Part shown: positions 37,499 through 49,299 of the stretch, piece by piece
Position numbering within the stretch: the stretch's first letter is position 1
How the letters are laid out: each line of letters begins with the position of its first letter
Assembly: GCA_016748015.1 (NCBI GenBank)
Contig: JAAOMT010000602.1
Span: 124,001 to 188,000, forward strand
Reading direction: 5' to 3'
DNA: 64,000 bases
DNA from: Geosiphon pyriformis
Lineage: Eukaryota > Glomeromycota > Glomeromycetes > Archaeosporales > Geosiphonaceae
Translations under genes and position numbers: made by a program
The notes under the pieces: generated by a model
Seen by the model: only the letters and a program-made list of their open reading frames with translations
What the model was told of the DNA's origin: nothing
The model's database searches: none

Positions 37499-38873
37499 AT
37501 GGGGATAGCATTAAAAAGGCCAGAAATTGTTTCCATTGGATCAATTACAGCCAATTATTGCCCTACTCTTACCCCCGAAACTAGATATCGATTTTTTAAA
37601 AATTGTGTTCGATGTAAACAGCCAAATTCTTCCTATGGTTGGTGTCAATCTTGTGAATCTGCCAATTTTCGTAAAAATTTTTCTTCATGGACCAGTGGCA
37701 ACAATGAACTCGATCAATTAATTCGAAAATCACAAAGGAAAGCTATTACACCCAATGATTGTTTAGAATGGATACCTTTCAAACATCTTGAAAAAATTGA
37801 ATTGATTGCCTTTGGTGGATTTGGTGAGGTATCAAGAGCAATATGGGTTGAAGGACCAAGATTTAAATGGGATGAAAGATTGAAGCAAAGAATCAGAATC
37901 GGGCCGATAGAAGTTGCATTAAAGGAATTTTATAACTCAGAATATGTCAATGAAGAATTTCTTGATGATGTATGTCTTTGTTATTTTTGTTAACTGATTA
38001 TTTAATGAAATATCTATATTTAAATGACACGCTCAGAGTAAAAAATTTTCCCTTTAGTGGTATCTTGAGGATTCTAAACTATTTCAGAGAAGTAATATTC
38101 GGGGACATACTTCATCATGCTATGGAATATCCCAGAACCCAAATACCAAAAATTTCATTCTTGTAATGGAGGCTGGCTTGCCGTTCCATGAAAATTGCGT
38201 GAAAATAGCTCATGAAATTAGCTGGATGAAGAAACTTGAAATTCTGTATGAAATCGTGATTGCGTTATCAGCCCTTCATAGCGCAGGATTAATTCACGGC
38301 AATCTACACGAAGGAAACATACTTTTTAATCTAAAACATCCCAGTTATTTGTATTTAAATGATATTGGCTGTTTCTATCCTGTCAATGAATCTCAAAACG
38401 CAGGGCAAAATTTATTATACGGCGTTTTGCCATATCTTGCACCAGAACTTTTAATAGGAGGAACTAGATCTGCTGCAACCGATATTTACAGTTTTGGGAT
38501 GATTATGTATAGCGTAGCAACCGGAAAAAGGCCATTTTTCAATTGTACCCACGATGAAAAATTAGCCTCGAAGATTTGTCGCGGCACACGTCCTAAAGTT
38601 TCGAAGGATATTCCCGAGAGTTACGCGATGCTAATGAAACGTTGCCTTGATGAGGATTACAGAATTCGTCAAAAGGCATCAATAATCGCCGATATTATTG
38701 AAGATTGGATGGCACAATTAAAATTTGCAGTAGATGATAGGATTTCTAAAGAATTTAAAGAAGCTGAAGAAATTCGAAAAAAAAGGTTGAAATCAGGGGT
38801 GAAAATAGAAATTAAATCACATTCTGAAGCGGTTTACATTAGTAGACTTCTCGATTTTCCTAAGTTGAGATAA
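37499..38873 (+). CDS. TKL-type protein kinase homologue, probable pseudokinase
   Basis: Two exons, 37499-37969 and 38058-38873, with an 88 bp GT-AG intron in phase 0; 428 residues. An N-terminal ribbon C36-x2-C39...C49-x2-C52 and the following NFSSWTSGN segment are hallmarks of the large TKL kinase family in mycorrhizal fungi. The kinase fold follows: glycine loop AFGGFGEV (104-111), VALK with K142, CYGIS, and FILVMEAG as hinge. The catalytic loop reads IHGNLHEGN, with N239 where the catalytic aspartate of HRD stands; DIG (259-261) replaces DFG. LAPELL and DIYSFGMIMY follow as APE and alpha-F motifs. The usual GSLR stretch after the hinge is missing. With the catalytic Asp replaced, activity is doubtful; ATP binding may remain. 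A coiled, charged tail ends the protein. Confidence 0.85.
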
Positions 38874-40392
38874 AAAAAATTACAATCAATTGTGGGTTTC
38901 CTCTTGTAATTTTTTGATAAAGAATCTGTTAAATAGATACTTGATAAAAAATTTTCAAATAAAGTTTTATCTTGAATTTTTTAAAATGTGTGAGAGAATA
39001 TTGAACCATCAATTTTATTAAAGCATTTAATTGAATTAAGTAAGATTGAAATCTTAATATGCTAAAGATGTTGTTATCACAGAGGCTACTTTTTTATTGG
39101 AAATTAGCAACCTATAGCATTTTTGAAGCTTGATTTTTTTAATTTTTAAAGTCATAGTTTTTTCCAAGCACCTGACATACCAGGTTTGTTATACCTGCGA
39201 ATTAAATCCCAGCCAACCAAACAATAATAGCAGGTTTTGTTTTAACAAATTTTTTGCTTAAAAATATTCATGATTGTAAGATAGTCATGATTAAGACGTT
39301 TACAAAGATAATTAGACTTTTTGGGGGACAAAAAATGCTCATTTGATGTAATTCAATTAGAAATGCACTAATATCTTGAACATGTTATTTTACATAATTT
39401 CTCCCTTAAAAAGACTGAGAATGTTCCTTCTTTTCAAACAGATAATTTAAAGTTATCTGTTTGAAATATTTAAAAGCATATGAATTACATCAAAATAGAA
39501 TTTCAATCTAATCTATATTGTTTTGAAAAGTGGTCAATGCTACAAGGGTCACTATGGTGTTATTTCAATATCAAATTATTTTGGCATGTATTGGTTCTTA
39601 ATTGATATTTTTCTCGGCTTCAGAACTTGAATAAAGAATTATGAGTACTTAAGTGTCAATATTTACAAGTGAAATATTGAAAAATACAAAACTATGGAGA
39701 AATACAAAGCACCAATCGGTGATCCTTAACCTTAAACAATAATGTGCTATCTTCTCTTTATCAAAATTCGCCATACTTCAGAGCATACTAAAAAAAGTAT
39801 TTTTCATAACTTATTCTAAAGCCTTAAGAGAAAGACAGTTTCTTTCAAATAACTCTCGAAAGTTTTTTATTGGATCTCAATTGTTATTTTATCGAATATG
39901 AGCACTGGGTTCTGATTGAAAAAAATCATAACTTAATTGTAAAAGACCAATTGCATTTGCCCTCATATCAGAAAAGTAAACTTTCATGCAAAAAATTTCC
40001 CACATGACGCGAAAATGGTCTGCAGACTAATAATTATTTTTGAACGGTTTTTTTTTCAAAACAAACCTTGCAAATTTTGTCAGGCAGGTTCACAACCGGA
40101 AGCTTTAGCATAATTTAGAGTGATTAACGAATTAAAGATAATGATGCGGGATATTTGATTTGAAAAAATTTTCAAGGTTCTAGAATCTGTTCAATTATCG
40201 AAATAATTTGTTAATATGAAAGAAAAAGCTCAATAAATATCAACTATTTTTCCTTTCCTGAAATTGATGATCTCTGCTGGAAAATTAATTAATACGCAAT
40301 TCATTTCTTAAGGACTGAAACCTCGTCTTGATTATCGAAATTTATAAATAATTTTCACTTAGATCATCCATAAGCATAAATATAAATTAAAA
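38874..40392. other. Intergenic region
   Basis: No recognised gene or repeat in 1.5 kb between two plus-strand genes. Confidence 0.45.
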
Positions 40393-41520
40393 ATGTCCAA
40401 CGGTCCAAACAAACTCTCGCGTAAAGAATTAAAAGGAATTATCGACCTCGAAGAAGTGCCTTCTAATCGTTATGACTACCAAGTTGTCGTTTTAATCGCC
40501 CGAATCTTATATCGCGTACAATTGACTCTTTTCAATAAAAACACCCTTGAAGAGTGGGAAACAGAATCTATTATTCATCGTGAACTGAAGCAATATCATG
40601 GATCCAAAAATATAACATCTTCGAAATTGACAAATGACAGGCCAAAATGTTTGAATGAACAATTTACCGAAGAATTTTGTTTGCTCCTTGCGCATTCAAA
40701 ATATCCATTACAAAACATAGAAAGTATTTTAACTACACAGATAGCAACGTTTAAAAAATCGACAAAATATGAAAAAATTCGTCAAATATATTCCAACATG
40801 CGTACTTTAGCCAGAGATATAATTTCCACAATGAACTCACAACTTCCAAATGAAGATCTCCATTCCCTCGAGTTAAAAAATCCTAGCAACAATCGAAATA
40901 ACGATGGCTTAGGAAGTTTTGACCTCAAAAAACCATTCTCACAATTGATTACTTTTGCTGATGTTGAATGCCTTAATTTTGAAAGTAGTGGTTCAGACAT
41001 TTTACAACCCCCATTACCACTTTGCTGGCTCGGCATATTAACAAATGGTCAAATCTTTAGTAGAAGTGAAGTATCTTGCTTCAAATTGCGAAATAAGGAA
41101 GGAGATTCAAAAGGAACAATTTACAGAAGTCAATTAATTAGAATGAAACTTGTACAGACTATTTACAAAACCTCAAAAGGCATGTTGATAGAAAATAGAA
41201 AAAAAAGCAAGGGAAATGTTGCTGAAATTCCCGAAGATGAACCATCCGACCATAAAACCTCCTTTCCCGATTCAAATATTTCCTTGGAGCAGGATCTACA
41301 TGCTAACGTAAATCAATTCCCACTAAAGATTCTGATTCCTATCCCGATCTATCCTCCTAATTTTGCACGTCCCAATTTGAGGCACATTCAGGACCCTCCT
41401 CTTCCCAAATTGAGAGATCTTGGTCCTCCCGTTTATAATTTTAGCAAAGGTCAATTTTCAAATGACAATCAAACTAGTTGCTTTCGTCGTTTAAAAAGAT
41501 TTCACCCTTATGAAAATTAA
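40393..41520 (+). CDS. Unknown 375-residue protein
   Basis: Single long open frame, with base composition like the recognised genes. Residues 1-140 look folded and helical: an N-terminal IARILYRVQLTLFNK helix, then EEFCLLLAHSKYPLQNIESIL and a KYEKIRQIYSNMRTLARDI helix. The middle (145-200) is Asn/Ser-rich and probably disordered. The segment 205-260 contains PLPLCWLGILTNGQIF and basic patches. The C-terminus is proline-rich (IPIPIYPPNFARPNL, DPPLPKLRDLGPP) and basic at its end. No signal peptide, membrane segment or known domain. It could be a nuclear or scaffold protein, but nothing establishes a function. Being open over 1.1 kb in this AT-rich context supports a real gene. Confidence 0.65.
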   Translation: MSNGPNKLSRKELKGIIDLEEVPSNRYDYQVVVLIARILYRVQLTLFNKNTLEEWETESIIHRELKQYHGSKNITSSKLTNDRPKCLNEQFTEEFCLLLAHSKYPLQNIESILTTQIATFKKSTKYEKIRQIYSNMRTLARDIISTMNSQLPNEDLHSLELKNPSNNRNNDGLGSFDLKKPFSQLITFADVECLNFESSGSDILQPPLPLCWLGILTNGQIFSRSEVSCFKLRNKEGDSKGTIYRSQLIRMKLVQTIYKTSKGMLIENRKKSKGNVAEIPEDEPSDHKTSFPDSNISLEQDLHANVNQFPLKILIPIPIYPPNFARPNLRHIQDPPLPKLRDLGPPVYNFSKGQFSNDNQTSCFRRLKRFHPYEN

Positions 41521-42852
41521 GATTTTAAGCATTTTATCCAATCTTCAACGTAAATAACCTCTTTGTCTTTCTTTTTAAGCATCCAATCGAATCCTAGAAA
41601 TTTTCAGTGAAAAGGTGATCATTATAGCTTCTTCGTCTTGTAACTTTTTGTGCGACTGTAATTTTGTTTTATTCGGGGTCTTATGGTCAGCAGGAAATGT
41701 CATCGCAGCGTTATTGTTTCTTGACTTCAATCTGCCTAAACATTTTTAGAGATCTGTTTCTGAATTGAAAAATATTTCGATTAATATAAAATTGCATTTT
41801 ATGACATAAGAATGGGTTTAGTAAGATTTAATAAGAGTAATTTTGTAATGCTGATCTCGTGTACCAATTTTATAGTACCAAAGCTATTGAATGAGGAAAT
41901 TGAATTAAAAAGCAATAATTTTGCTTTGCAAAGGAACAATATAAGATAAATATATGTGGATACAAGAAGTGGGCACAATTCAAATTGCTTTACACAACTG
42001 GTCTTCAATACCAAAAATTTTATGACACTGATCATAAATTCAATTTTACTTTGATATGGTGAAAAAGTCTTTGACAATCATTCACAGATCGGGTACTTCA
42101 GAACCCATCATTTAATGATTCGCTACTCATATATGATTGGCGGGATATGGGATGATCGAATACTGACGCGTGCATGATTGTTTGTTGAGGCGTTAATCCA
42201 CTGGGGAGGTGCGTGGTTAAACAATGACATACCCTGAGGCTATTCCTTTTGCGAAATTCAATTCTCAATTTTGAAACCCCTCCAATCAAAATAGTAATCT
42301 TGTAGAACCTGTTTTTAAAATCTTGAAGGTTAGCGACCCTAAAAATATATTCATTAACCAATATCCAATCCGCGAAATCAAGGGTTTGTTTTCATTTTGA
42401 ACAAAATGCGGAAAAAAACTATTGCCCGCTGAATTTAATTGGATCTATCCATATTCAATCACTGGTAACATTGTTTCAGCTTTCATTGATTTCTTTTTTT
42501 AAAGTTGTCTATTGATGTTAAGAAAAGTCATGAAAATCTCAAAGGATTAAGAGTCATGCATTTCATATTAATTAAAACTCCATTGGCGAATCAAAATGAA
42601 AGGTTGTCCTTCGCCAATTGATGGGGCTTATTAACGGTTCCAGCAAATGCCCTAGCTGATCCACCATTGTCTGTCGAATCTATTGATCTATTTATCAAAC
42701 ACAATTCACCTGTCAAATTTGCATAAAATCTCAATCATTTGTGATCGCGTCCCGATATCTGTTAGAAATTCATTTCTTCATCGTTAGAATATCGCTTAAA
42801 TACTAGTATATCAATACTTTTTGCTAACTCATAACTCTCTTCATTTTAAAAG
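41521..42852. other. Intergenic region
   Basis: No recognised gene. Two minus-strand frames of about 90 codons (41799-42361) have no motif. Confidence 0.4.
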
Positions 42853-43643
42853 ATGATTGCTGAGCGGGAACCTATCAGAAAATTCTCATCCTCCTCACAT
42901 CAAACCCAAGCAGATAAAGATAAATATACTGATGAACTACACGCTGACCATTATTTCTTGAGAGAACTTTATGGAAATAACATTTATGCCTTCCCTTTGA
43001 AGAAAGAATTGAGAGTTGGTATTGATGTCTGTAATATTGGGTAACTTCATCTTTCCAAAAAAAAATTATCTGATCGATCAAAAATACATAATTCACCAAA
43101 ATTTATGTTGTAATTCTTTGAAGTTGTGGCGCAGGAACATGGATCTGTGAAATGGCAGCAAATTTTAGTCATTCACGTTTTCAAGGCCTAGACGACGCCG
43201 AATTTTATCCCATAGCGGTAAAGCCAAAAAATGCGGTCTTTGATTATGTACGAAAGCTTCATCATATCCCTATTCTCGACCAATCTTATGACTACGTGCG
43301 ATATTGCAATTATGCATCACGACTTTCGGGATCGCAGAAAGCATTCGAGCCAATCCTACATGAAATGGAACGTCTTACACGAAAATATGGTTGGATTGAG
43401 GTTATAGTCTCGAATAAGGAAGCGCTGGATTGCATAATTGAATGTGGTAAGTTGACAAAAGTAATGCTTAAAATGGCTTGAATATTCTACGTAATTTCAC
43501 GCTTAATTGCTTGCTTTATAGACAACTTCAAAAATATCCAGCATGAAAAACGAGAAATTCCTTTGAAAGGGCGTCGAGGTAAAAAGCAGAAAATATATAG
43601 GATATGGGCACAGAAAATCGGGATGCCGTGTGCAATGCTTTAA
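42853..43643 (+). pseudogene. Broken SAM-dependent methyltransferase gene
   Basis: Three coding segments are seen: 42853-43040, about 43135-43446 and 43522-43643. The second reads TWICEMAANFSHSRFQGLDDAEFYP, then VKPKNAVFD, YDYVRYCNY and a KYGWIEVIV strand. This matches the class I methyltransferase order (DIGCGxGTWxxEMA, GVD motif, KPKNVEF, LxPGGWIEL-like). The glycine loop that should bind S-adenosylmethionine lies at the first splice junction and is damaged: segment 1 ends IDVCNIG. Joining the only good donor (43041) to the only good acceptor (43133-43134) shifts the frame by one base into a stop. The junction between segments 2 and 3 is intact. I call it a pseudogene; a non-standard splice could rescue it. 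Confidence 0.6.
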
Positions 43644-44305
43644 TAGATATTCCTTTGCCATTAATATTTTTCTTGAATCTTCATTTGCTCAAAAATTTCT
43701 GTACATAAAAATAAAATGATAAAAGGTTGAGATCTTTGTTAATAGCAAAAATTCTCTGAATCATATGGGGCATGCTGCAAAAAAACCAGATAAAGTGAAC
43801 ATTTGACATCACAATGTTAAGTTTTTTTTTCAAGTATCATCGTTATCAACTACATGCGAAGATGATTAGGAAATCGAAATCTTTATTTGGGGTGCTAATA
43901 TTGTCAACTCATTTTTACGTGAGCGCAGGGTGCTTGACCTTCTTGGGTTTATGTGGCATGTCCAAAGTCTTGGAGACATATCCCATGGGCGAAGGCGGCG
44001 TTCAATTTCCCTCAAACGAAAAGTGCACCGATGACCGAAATAACTCCTCCAAGTTCCCCGCACTTTTGATTGGATAGCATTCATCTTAAGTATGCCTGTG
44101 TAAGCATAATTAGAGGATGCCGAGTCCCCACTTACAAGTTTAGATAGAGCCTATGAACATATCGAAGCTCATTTTGTAAAGGTGGAGTTGTGTGCAGAAC
44201 ACGTGCAGAAAGCCGATGAAGTTCTTGATGGATATCCTCAAGAGCCATATGGGTGAGTTACCTTAATGGTTAACACACAGAAGTTAAAAAAGTTTTTTTT
44301 TTTTT
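43644..44305. other. Intergenic region with a possible orphan plus-strand exon
   Basis: A plus-strand stretch at about 44114-44253 is open, begins after an AG and ends in a good donor (GG|GTGAGT), encoding LTSLDRAYEHIEAHF and a following acidic helix. It has no visible partner exon, since the next gene is on the other strand. It could be debris of a larger gene. Confidence 0.35.
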
Positions 44306-45775
44306 TCAAGATACTTCGTCGTCAAAAGCTACGAGCCAAGCTTCGACTTCATCGTTCATCTTGATCATTTCGATGCGCGCCGCCCTGCGTAGCTTTTTCC
44401 AGACTGTTGATGGAAATCGACTCTTGATAGAGCCACTTTCCCTCTCTTCGCTCAAATCTAGGATATCATAAAAGGCAGCTCTGTTTAAGAAAAATAGTGT
44501 AATCAGTAAAAGAAATGACATCCAGCTCAACAAACACAAAAAATTGAGTGCTAACTCATAATTATCCACTGCCTTCTGTTCTAGCAACTTCGTGACAACA
44601 TCAATCCCATCGACAATATAAGGGACGCAATCCTATACCAAGAAATCAACCTGAGTTGAAATTTATATGGAAGGTGAAGCCAAAAAAGAGATCAATCATA
44701 CCATCCCATTGATCATCTCCGGTTCCTCGCTAACTTCAACTGAAGTTTGCTCCTCACGATCCTCACCGCTATCGTCTCTTTGACGCTTCGTTGAGCTCTG
44801 GAAAACACGAAAAATGATTAAATTAAACAGAACAAGATCATAAGGTCGAATCCAGTAACATCGTGACAAGAGACAAAGTTATAAGTTGGATTGGAATATT
44901 CTTCGACCTGTTCGTCGGCTAATCTTCGCTTATGGTCCAAAGCAACGGAAGTTGATGCTACCATGACATTGCTCTCCTCATCCTCTTTGCTCAAGCTTTT
45001 ATTCTATAGATTTTATATTCTTATTCATTAATTGATTGAGATCACTTCTAAAGTCAGTATCATTCCACAAATTTCTCACCAAATTTTTCGCCGCCGCCTC
45101 ATCACTGTCATTTTGGTCCGCTGTAATAATGTTAAATCTCTTTTTGCCGATTGCATTCGCGTGACTGTTCAGCTCTTTACTTCGGTCTAGGACGTAGTTT
45201 ATCTAGCAGAAAACCGTTAGCTATAAGTTATATCACAAAATCAATTTGAGCAATGATTTAATTATATTACATTTTCTTCGTTAATCTGGGGAGCCTTTAG
45301 CTCACTCCGTAATTCGGTAAGTTTAATGCTACATTGCCGATCCAAAATTTTGTGATTGTTCCAAAATGCATCGACTTCTGAAGAGCATATCGTAGTCTAG
45401 AAGCTCATTAGGATAATGAGGTACAAATCGGGGGATGAAAAAGCAATTAAAACTAAGTTTGACGGCGAGGAAAGTGATATTAATAGTAACTGTATAACAT
45501 TGGGGACTTCGGGTACTAGTGTGTTGCAGCAATGGCTCCGGGCCTACCAAAGAACCCAATCGACTGTGGGTGGATTGTACCACCTTACAAACTCCGGGTT
45601 TTACTTCAAGGGAAGGAATCTTGGCCCATCAAAAGAACTGAAACTTGAAAATCACCTCCCAAATATCAAGCAACTCCTGCGCCTTCCGCACATGAGTATT
45701 ATCTTTGCTATTTTTGACAACGGTTTTGAGGAGTGTTTTGAATCTATTGTGTTCCTCTCTTGAATCTTGCTCCAT
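44306..45775 (-). CDS. Unknown seven-exon gene, charged nuclear-type protein
   Basis: Exons on the minus strand: 45775-45656, 45396-45271, 45202-45080, 45003-44860, 44797-44702, 44632-44538, 44480-44306; 292 residues. Exons 1-5 all end in phase 0 and the total is a multiple of three. The protein starts MEQDSREEHNRFKTLLKTVV with a helical, charged region, then SEVDAFWNNHKILDRQ and TELRSELK. A middle part rich in Asp/Glu/Ser follows, with basic patches (GKKRF, TKRQR) that could be nuclear localisation signals. The C-terminus is FYDILDLSEE, then a basic helix TVWKKLRRAARIEMIK. No domain is recognised. The donor of exon 4 (GTTACT) is weak. Exon 6 could instead end 19 bases later, since both choices keep the frame. 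Function unknown. Confidence 0.55.
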
Positions 45776-46249
45776 ATATAGAAAAGACGTCGCTTTGTCG
45801 ACCAAAGTGCGGTAACGAGAGTAAAAGTCAAGGATAGGACGCGTGAATGATATTTACACAGACGTTAGTGGCGTCATCATCCATTTGATATGCAAAGAAT
45901 TTTACAAAACCAAACAAGCAAATATAATATTTTTTATTAATCTGATTTTTTTTTGTACTATTTATTGTTTTAAGTGGATTATTAAAAAATTGTCTGTTTT
46001 AAATGCATTTTTGAAAATTTTAATAAACAATCACAATAATTTTTTTAATGTAAAAAAATCCTCAATAAAACCAAAATAATAATTAATATAAATATTACTA
46101 TTATTTTTTTATTTACAAAAAGATAAATTTAAATATAATATATTTTATAGATTGTAATAATAATATTATTAAATGTTAACAAGTATAATCCAAATTATAG
46201 CCTTTAATAAAAGCAGCTCATATATTTTTATATGTAACCAGTAATCCGA

Positions 46250-48000
46250 ATAAAACTAAATTATATTAAATATTACAAACAAATTTTTAGTATTTATCTT
46301 ATTAATAACAGAATTTAGATTTATACTACTTTTAATAAACTTACTTAATCTTTTTTTATTATATTTTATGTTATTATTTAAACAAATATTATCCAGTTTA
46401 TCCAATATTTTTATGTAAAAAAATTTAAGATCTCAACTTAATTTTTAATTTAAATCCAACAAAAAACAATTTTATTTTTATTTTTATTATTAAAATAATT
46501 TGTTTTTGACAAAACCAAAAAGCTAAACAACCAAAATACCAAAAAATTTGATTATTTAATTTATTAATTAATTAATTTAACAACTTAACTTTTAAAATAG
46601 TCAACTTAATATTAAAGTTATCATTAATAATATATAATATAAATTTTAATATTTTGGAAAAATAGTAAAATTTAAGAGTTTTTTTACTAAATATATTATT
46701 TTGCAAAGTATTAATTTTAATAATAGCTTTATTAAAAAGCTTTTTGCTTTAATATAATAATAAATTTTTAATAATATTCAAATTAAACTATTATAAAATA
46801 AAACAAGTTTAATCATTAATCTAAAGACATTATAACCAAAAAAATTAAATTAACTTGGTTTTATATGTATTATAAAAAAGGATAATTTTTTTTTAATTAA
46901 ACAATAATATACTGTCAAAAACCAGTTTAATACTAGATATTTTAAAAAAACATTATAAAAATAAGATCAAATTGAATTAATAAGTCCAATCTTAATAATA
47001 ATATTTAAAAAAACTTAAGATATAAACTTTATACAAAAAAACCTAACTTTATTTTTAAAATCCAATTTTATATTAATAAAATTATATACAAATTAAAATA
47101 TATTTTTAATAAAAGTTATTTTAATTTTAATAATATATTTAATAAGTTATTGTATTATCAATTATTAGAAAAATAGTATTTTTATTTATATTATTATTGC
47201 TTAAAATTAACAAATTTTTATACAAATTAATCCTAATTTTATCTAGATTTTTAATTTAAATTTCGAAAAAAGTATTAACAGATTTAATTACTTATAATAT
47301 TAAATAAGTTAATTTTAATATCTAAAACTTTGAAAATTTTATTTTAATATAACGTTTTTATTACAAAGATTAAAGTAAAACTTATTATTAAAAAACAATA
47401 ATAGTAAAAGCAAAAATAAAATTCAATATTACAATAACTTTAGCAATTTTAAAAGTAATAAAAAAATTAACAAGTTTAGTAATAGTATTTAATAAAACCT
47501 AATATTATTCTTGATAAACAACTTAATACCAATACATTTTTAATATAAATTATTTTTATTTAAGCAAAAATACCAAGAATTAAAGTAAAAATCATTTATT
47601 CAGCAAATTTTTAATAATTGGTAATTATTTTCATTGGACAATACAATTAAATATTATTTAAAAACAGAGTTAACAAATATATTATTATTATTGTTTAAAA
47701 CAAAAAAGAGCAATCAAAATAAAATTAAGTATTGTAATTAATATAAATAACATAAAACTGGTAAAAATATTAAAAAAAAAAAAACAGATCACAAACCATT
47801 AAAAGTGTTTTGAAAAACTTTTTAGTTTAAAAATATTTAAGCAAAATATTTTTAAAAAATGCTGTTTAACTGTTTTTATAACTAAAATAACTTTTAAATA
47901 ATAATACTTTTATTAATTACAGAAAAAATAGTAATTGTTTTTTTACTTTTTGTTTTAATTGTAATTATAAAAATATAAAAAAAAGAGATTTTCTTATATA
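46250..48000. repeat. Decayed AT-rich repeat, second copy
   Basis: Direct-orientation homology to 1-2000 is visible by eye at several ordered points. The stretch around 46672-46730 matches 825-880, 47580-47635 matches 1185-1240 and 47905-47985 matches 1821-1900. Coding content is lost and element type unknown. Confidence 0.5.
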
Positions 48001-49273
48001 ATTAAAAATAAACTAATTTATAATATTAAAAAAAAACAAAAAGTACATAATTTGTAAAAAATACCAGATTTAAATTTTGATTGTTAAAGTTTATAAAGCT
48101 ATTATTACTAAATAACATTTTTTTAATTTTTACAAAATAATTATATAAGAATAAATATTTTATTAGTATTTAAAGAAAATATTGTAAAAATTAATTTTTT
48201 AGAAATTTCTGTCAAAAAGTTATTTGAAACCAATCAATTATTTTATTTTTATATGCAAATAATGTTTAAATATAAAAAATATCAAAAATATCAAAAATAT
48301 CAAAAAAAATATTAAAACAACTAAAATATTGATTAATACTATTACATAAAAAATATAATACATAAGTTATTATAATCTTAAATTCAAATTAAGATAAAGT
48401 TATTGTTAAAAAAAGTAAAGTTATAATTAAGTTATATAATAATATAAAGTCTATTTATTCAACAATATTCAAGCCATTAATTTTAAAGCTTAAACAATTA
48501 TTGACTGTGAAAAGTTTTTTGCCAATGATAAATAATTTTTTTTTTTTAATAAAGCAAAAATTTGTTTTGTGACTGTTATTTTTACTATTAAAAGATCATG
48601 TAATTATAAATTGGCATAATATGTCTTTGTTTTTATATTGAAAAATACTCTAGATATGAAAATTTAAAAAATAGTATGAAATAAGATTTCTTTAATTTTA
48701 CCCAAGAAAAGAATAATTATTTTTAAAAATATTTCCCATTTTTTATTATTAAAAGATATCAGAAAAAAAACCTGCATTTTTAATTGCAGTCGCGTGTGAG
48801 TACAGCATGTTTGTTTATGTTGTGTCAACTTATTATTATACAGTTTTTTACATTGTCTCTATTACTCTGTCTGCCTTTCTTAAAAGAGCCCTTTCCAAAA
48901 AAAGGTTCCGAAATTCTTTGAATAAACCCGGAAATAGTTAATTTCTAGAAATTTTATGCTTAGAAATCAGTCAGTCTTTAAATGGATTAAAGAATTATTA
49001 GAGATCACACAACAATTACGATACGTTACTATATTTTTTAACATTCTCATTTCAAAAATAGCTTAGTTTCTTACTAATATGTAAATCATGAGAAGAATAC
49101 CATTTTCTCTATTGTTGCTAATAAGTCATTAATAGATTTTGTACTCTTAATTAATAAGCCTTTTGTTAATTAAATAAATTTAAAACTTTAAAAATTATAA
49201 ACAAATTATGAAAGATAGAAAAGGAAATATTTATATTGGAGTTTTATTGTTGCCGAGCTTTTATTCTTCAGAT

Positions 49274-49299
49274 TAATCAATCAATCAATCAATCAATCC
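49274..49299. repeat. (ATCA)n microsatellite
   Basis: About six tetranucleotide units. Confidence 0.8.

Noticed and set aside
43814-44077. 87-codon plus frame, with a stretch faintly like a methyltransferase C-terminus
   Set aside because: The similarity is a few residues only and could be chance; not joined to the pseudogene.
45416-45763. 115-codon plus-strand open frame
   Set aside because: Overlaps exon 1 and intron 1 of a better-supported minus-strand gene and shows no domain; kept only as a point to check in the findings.
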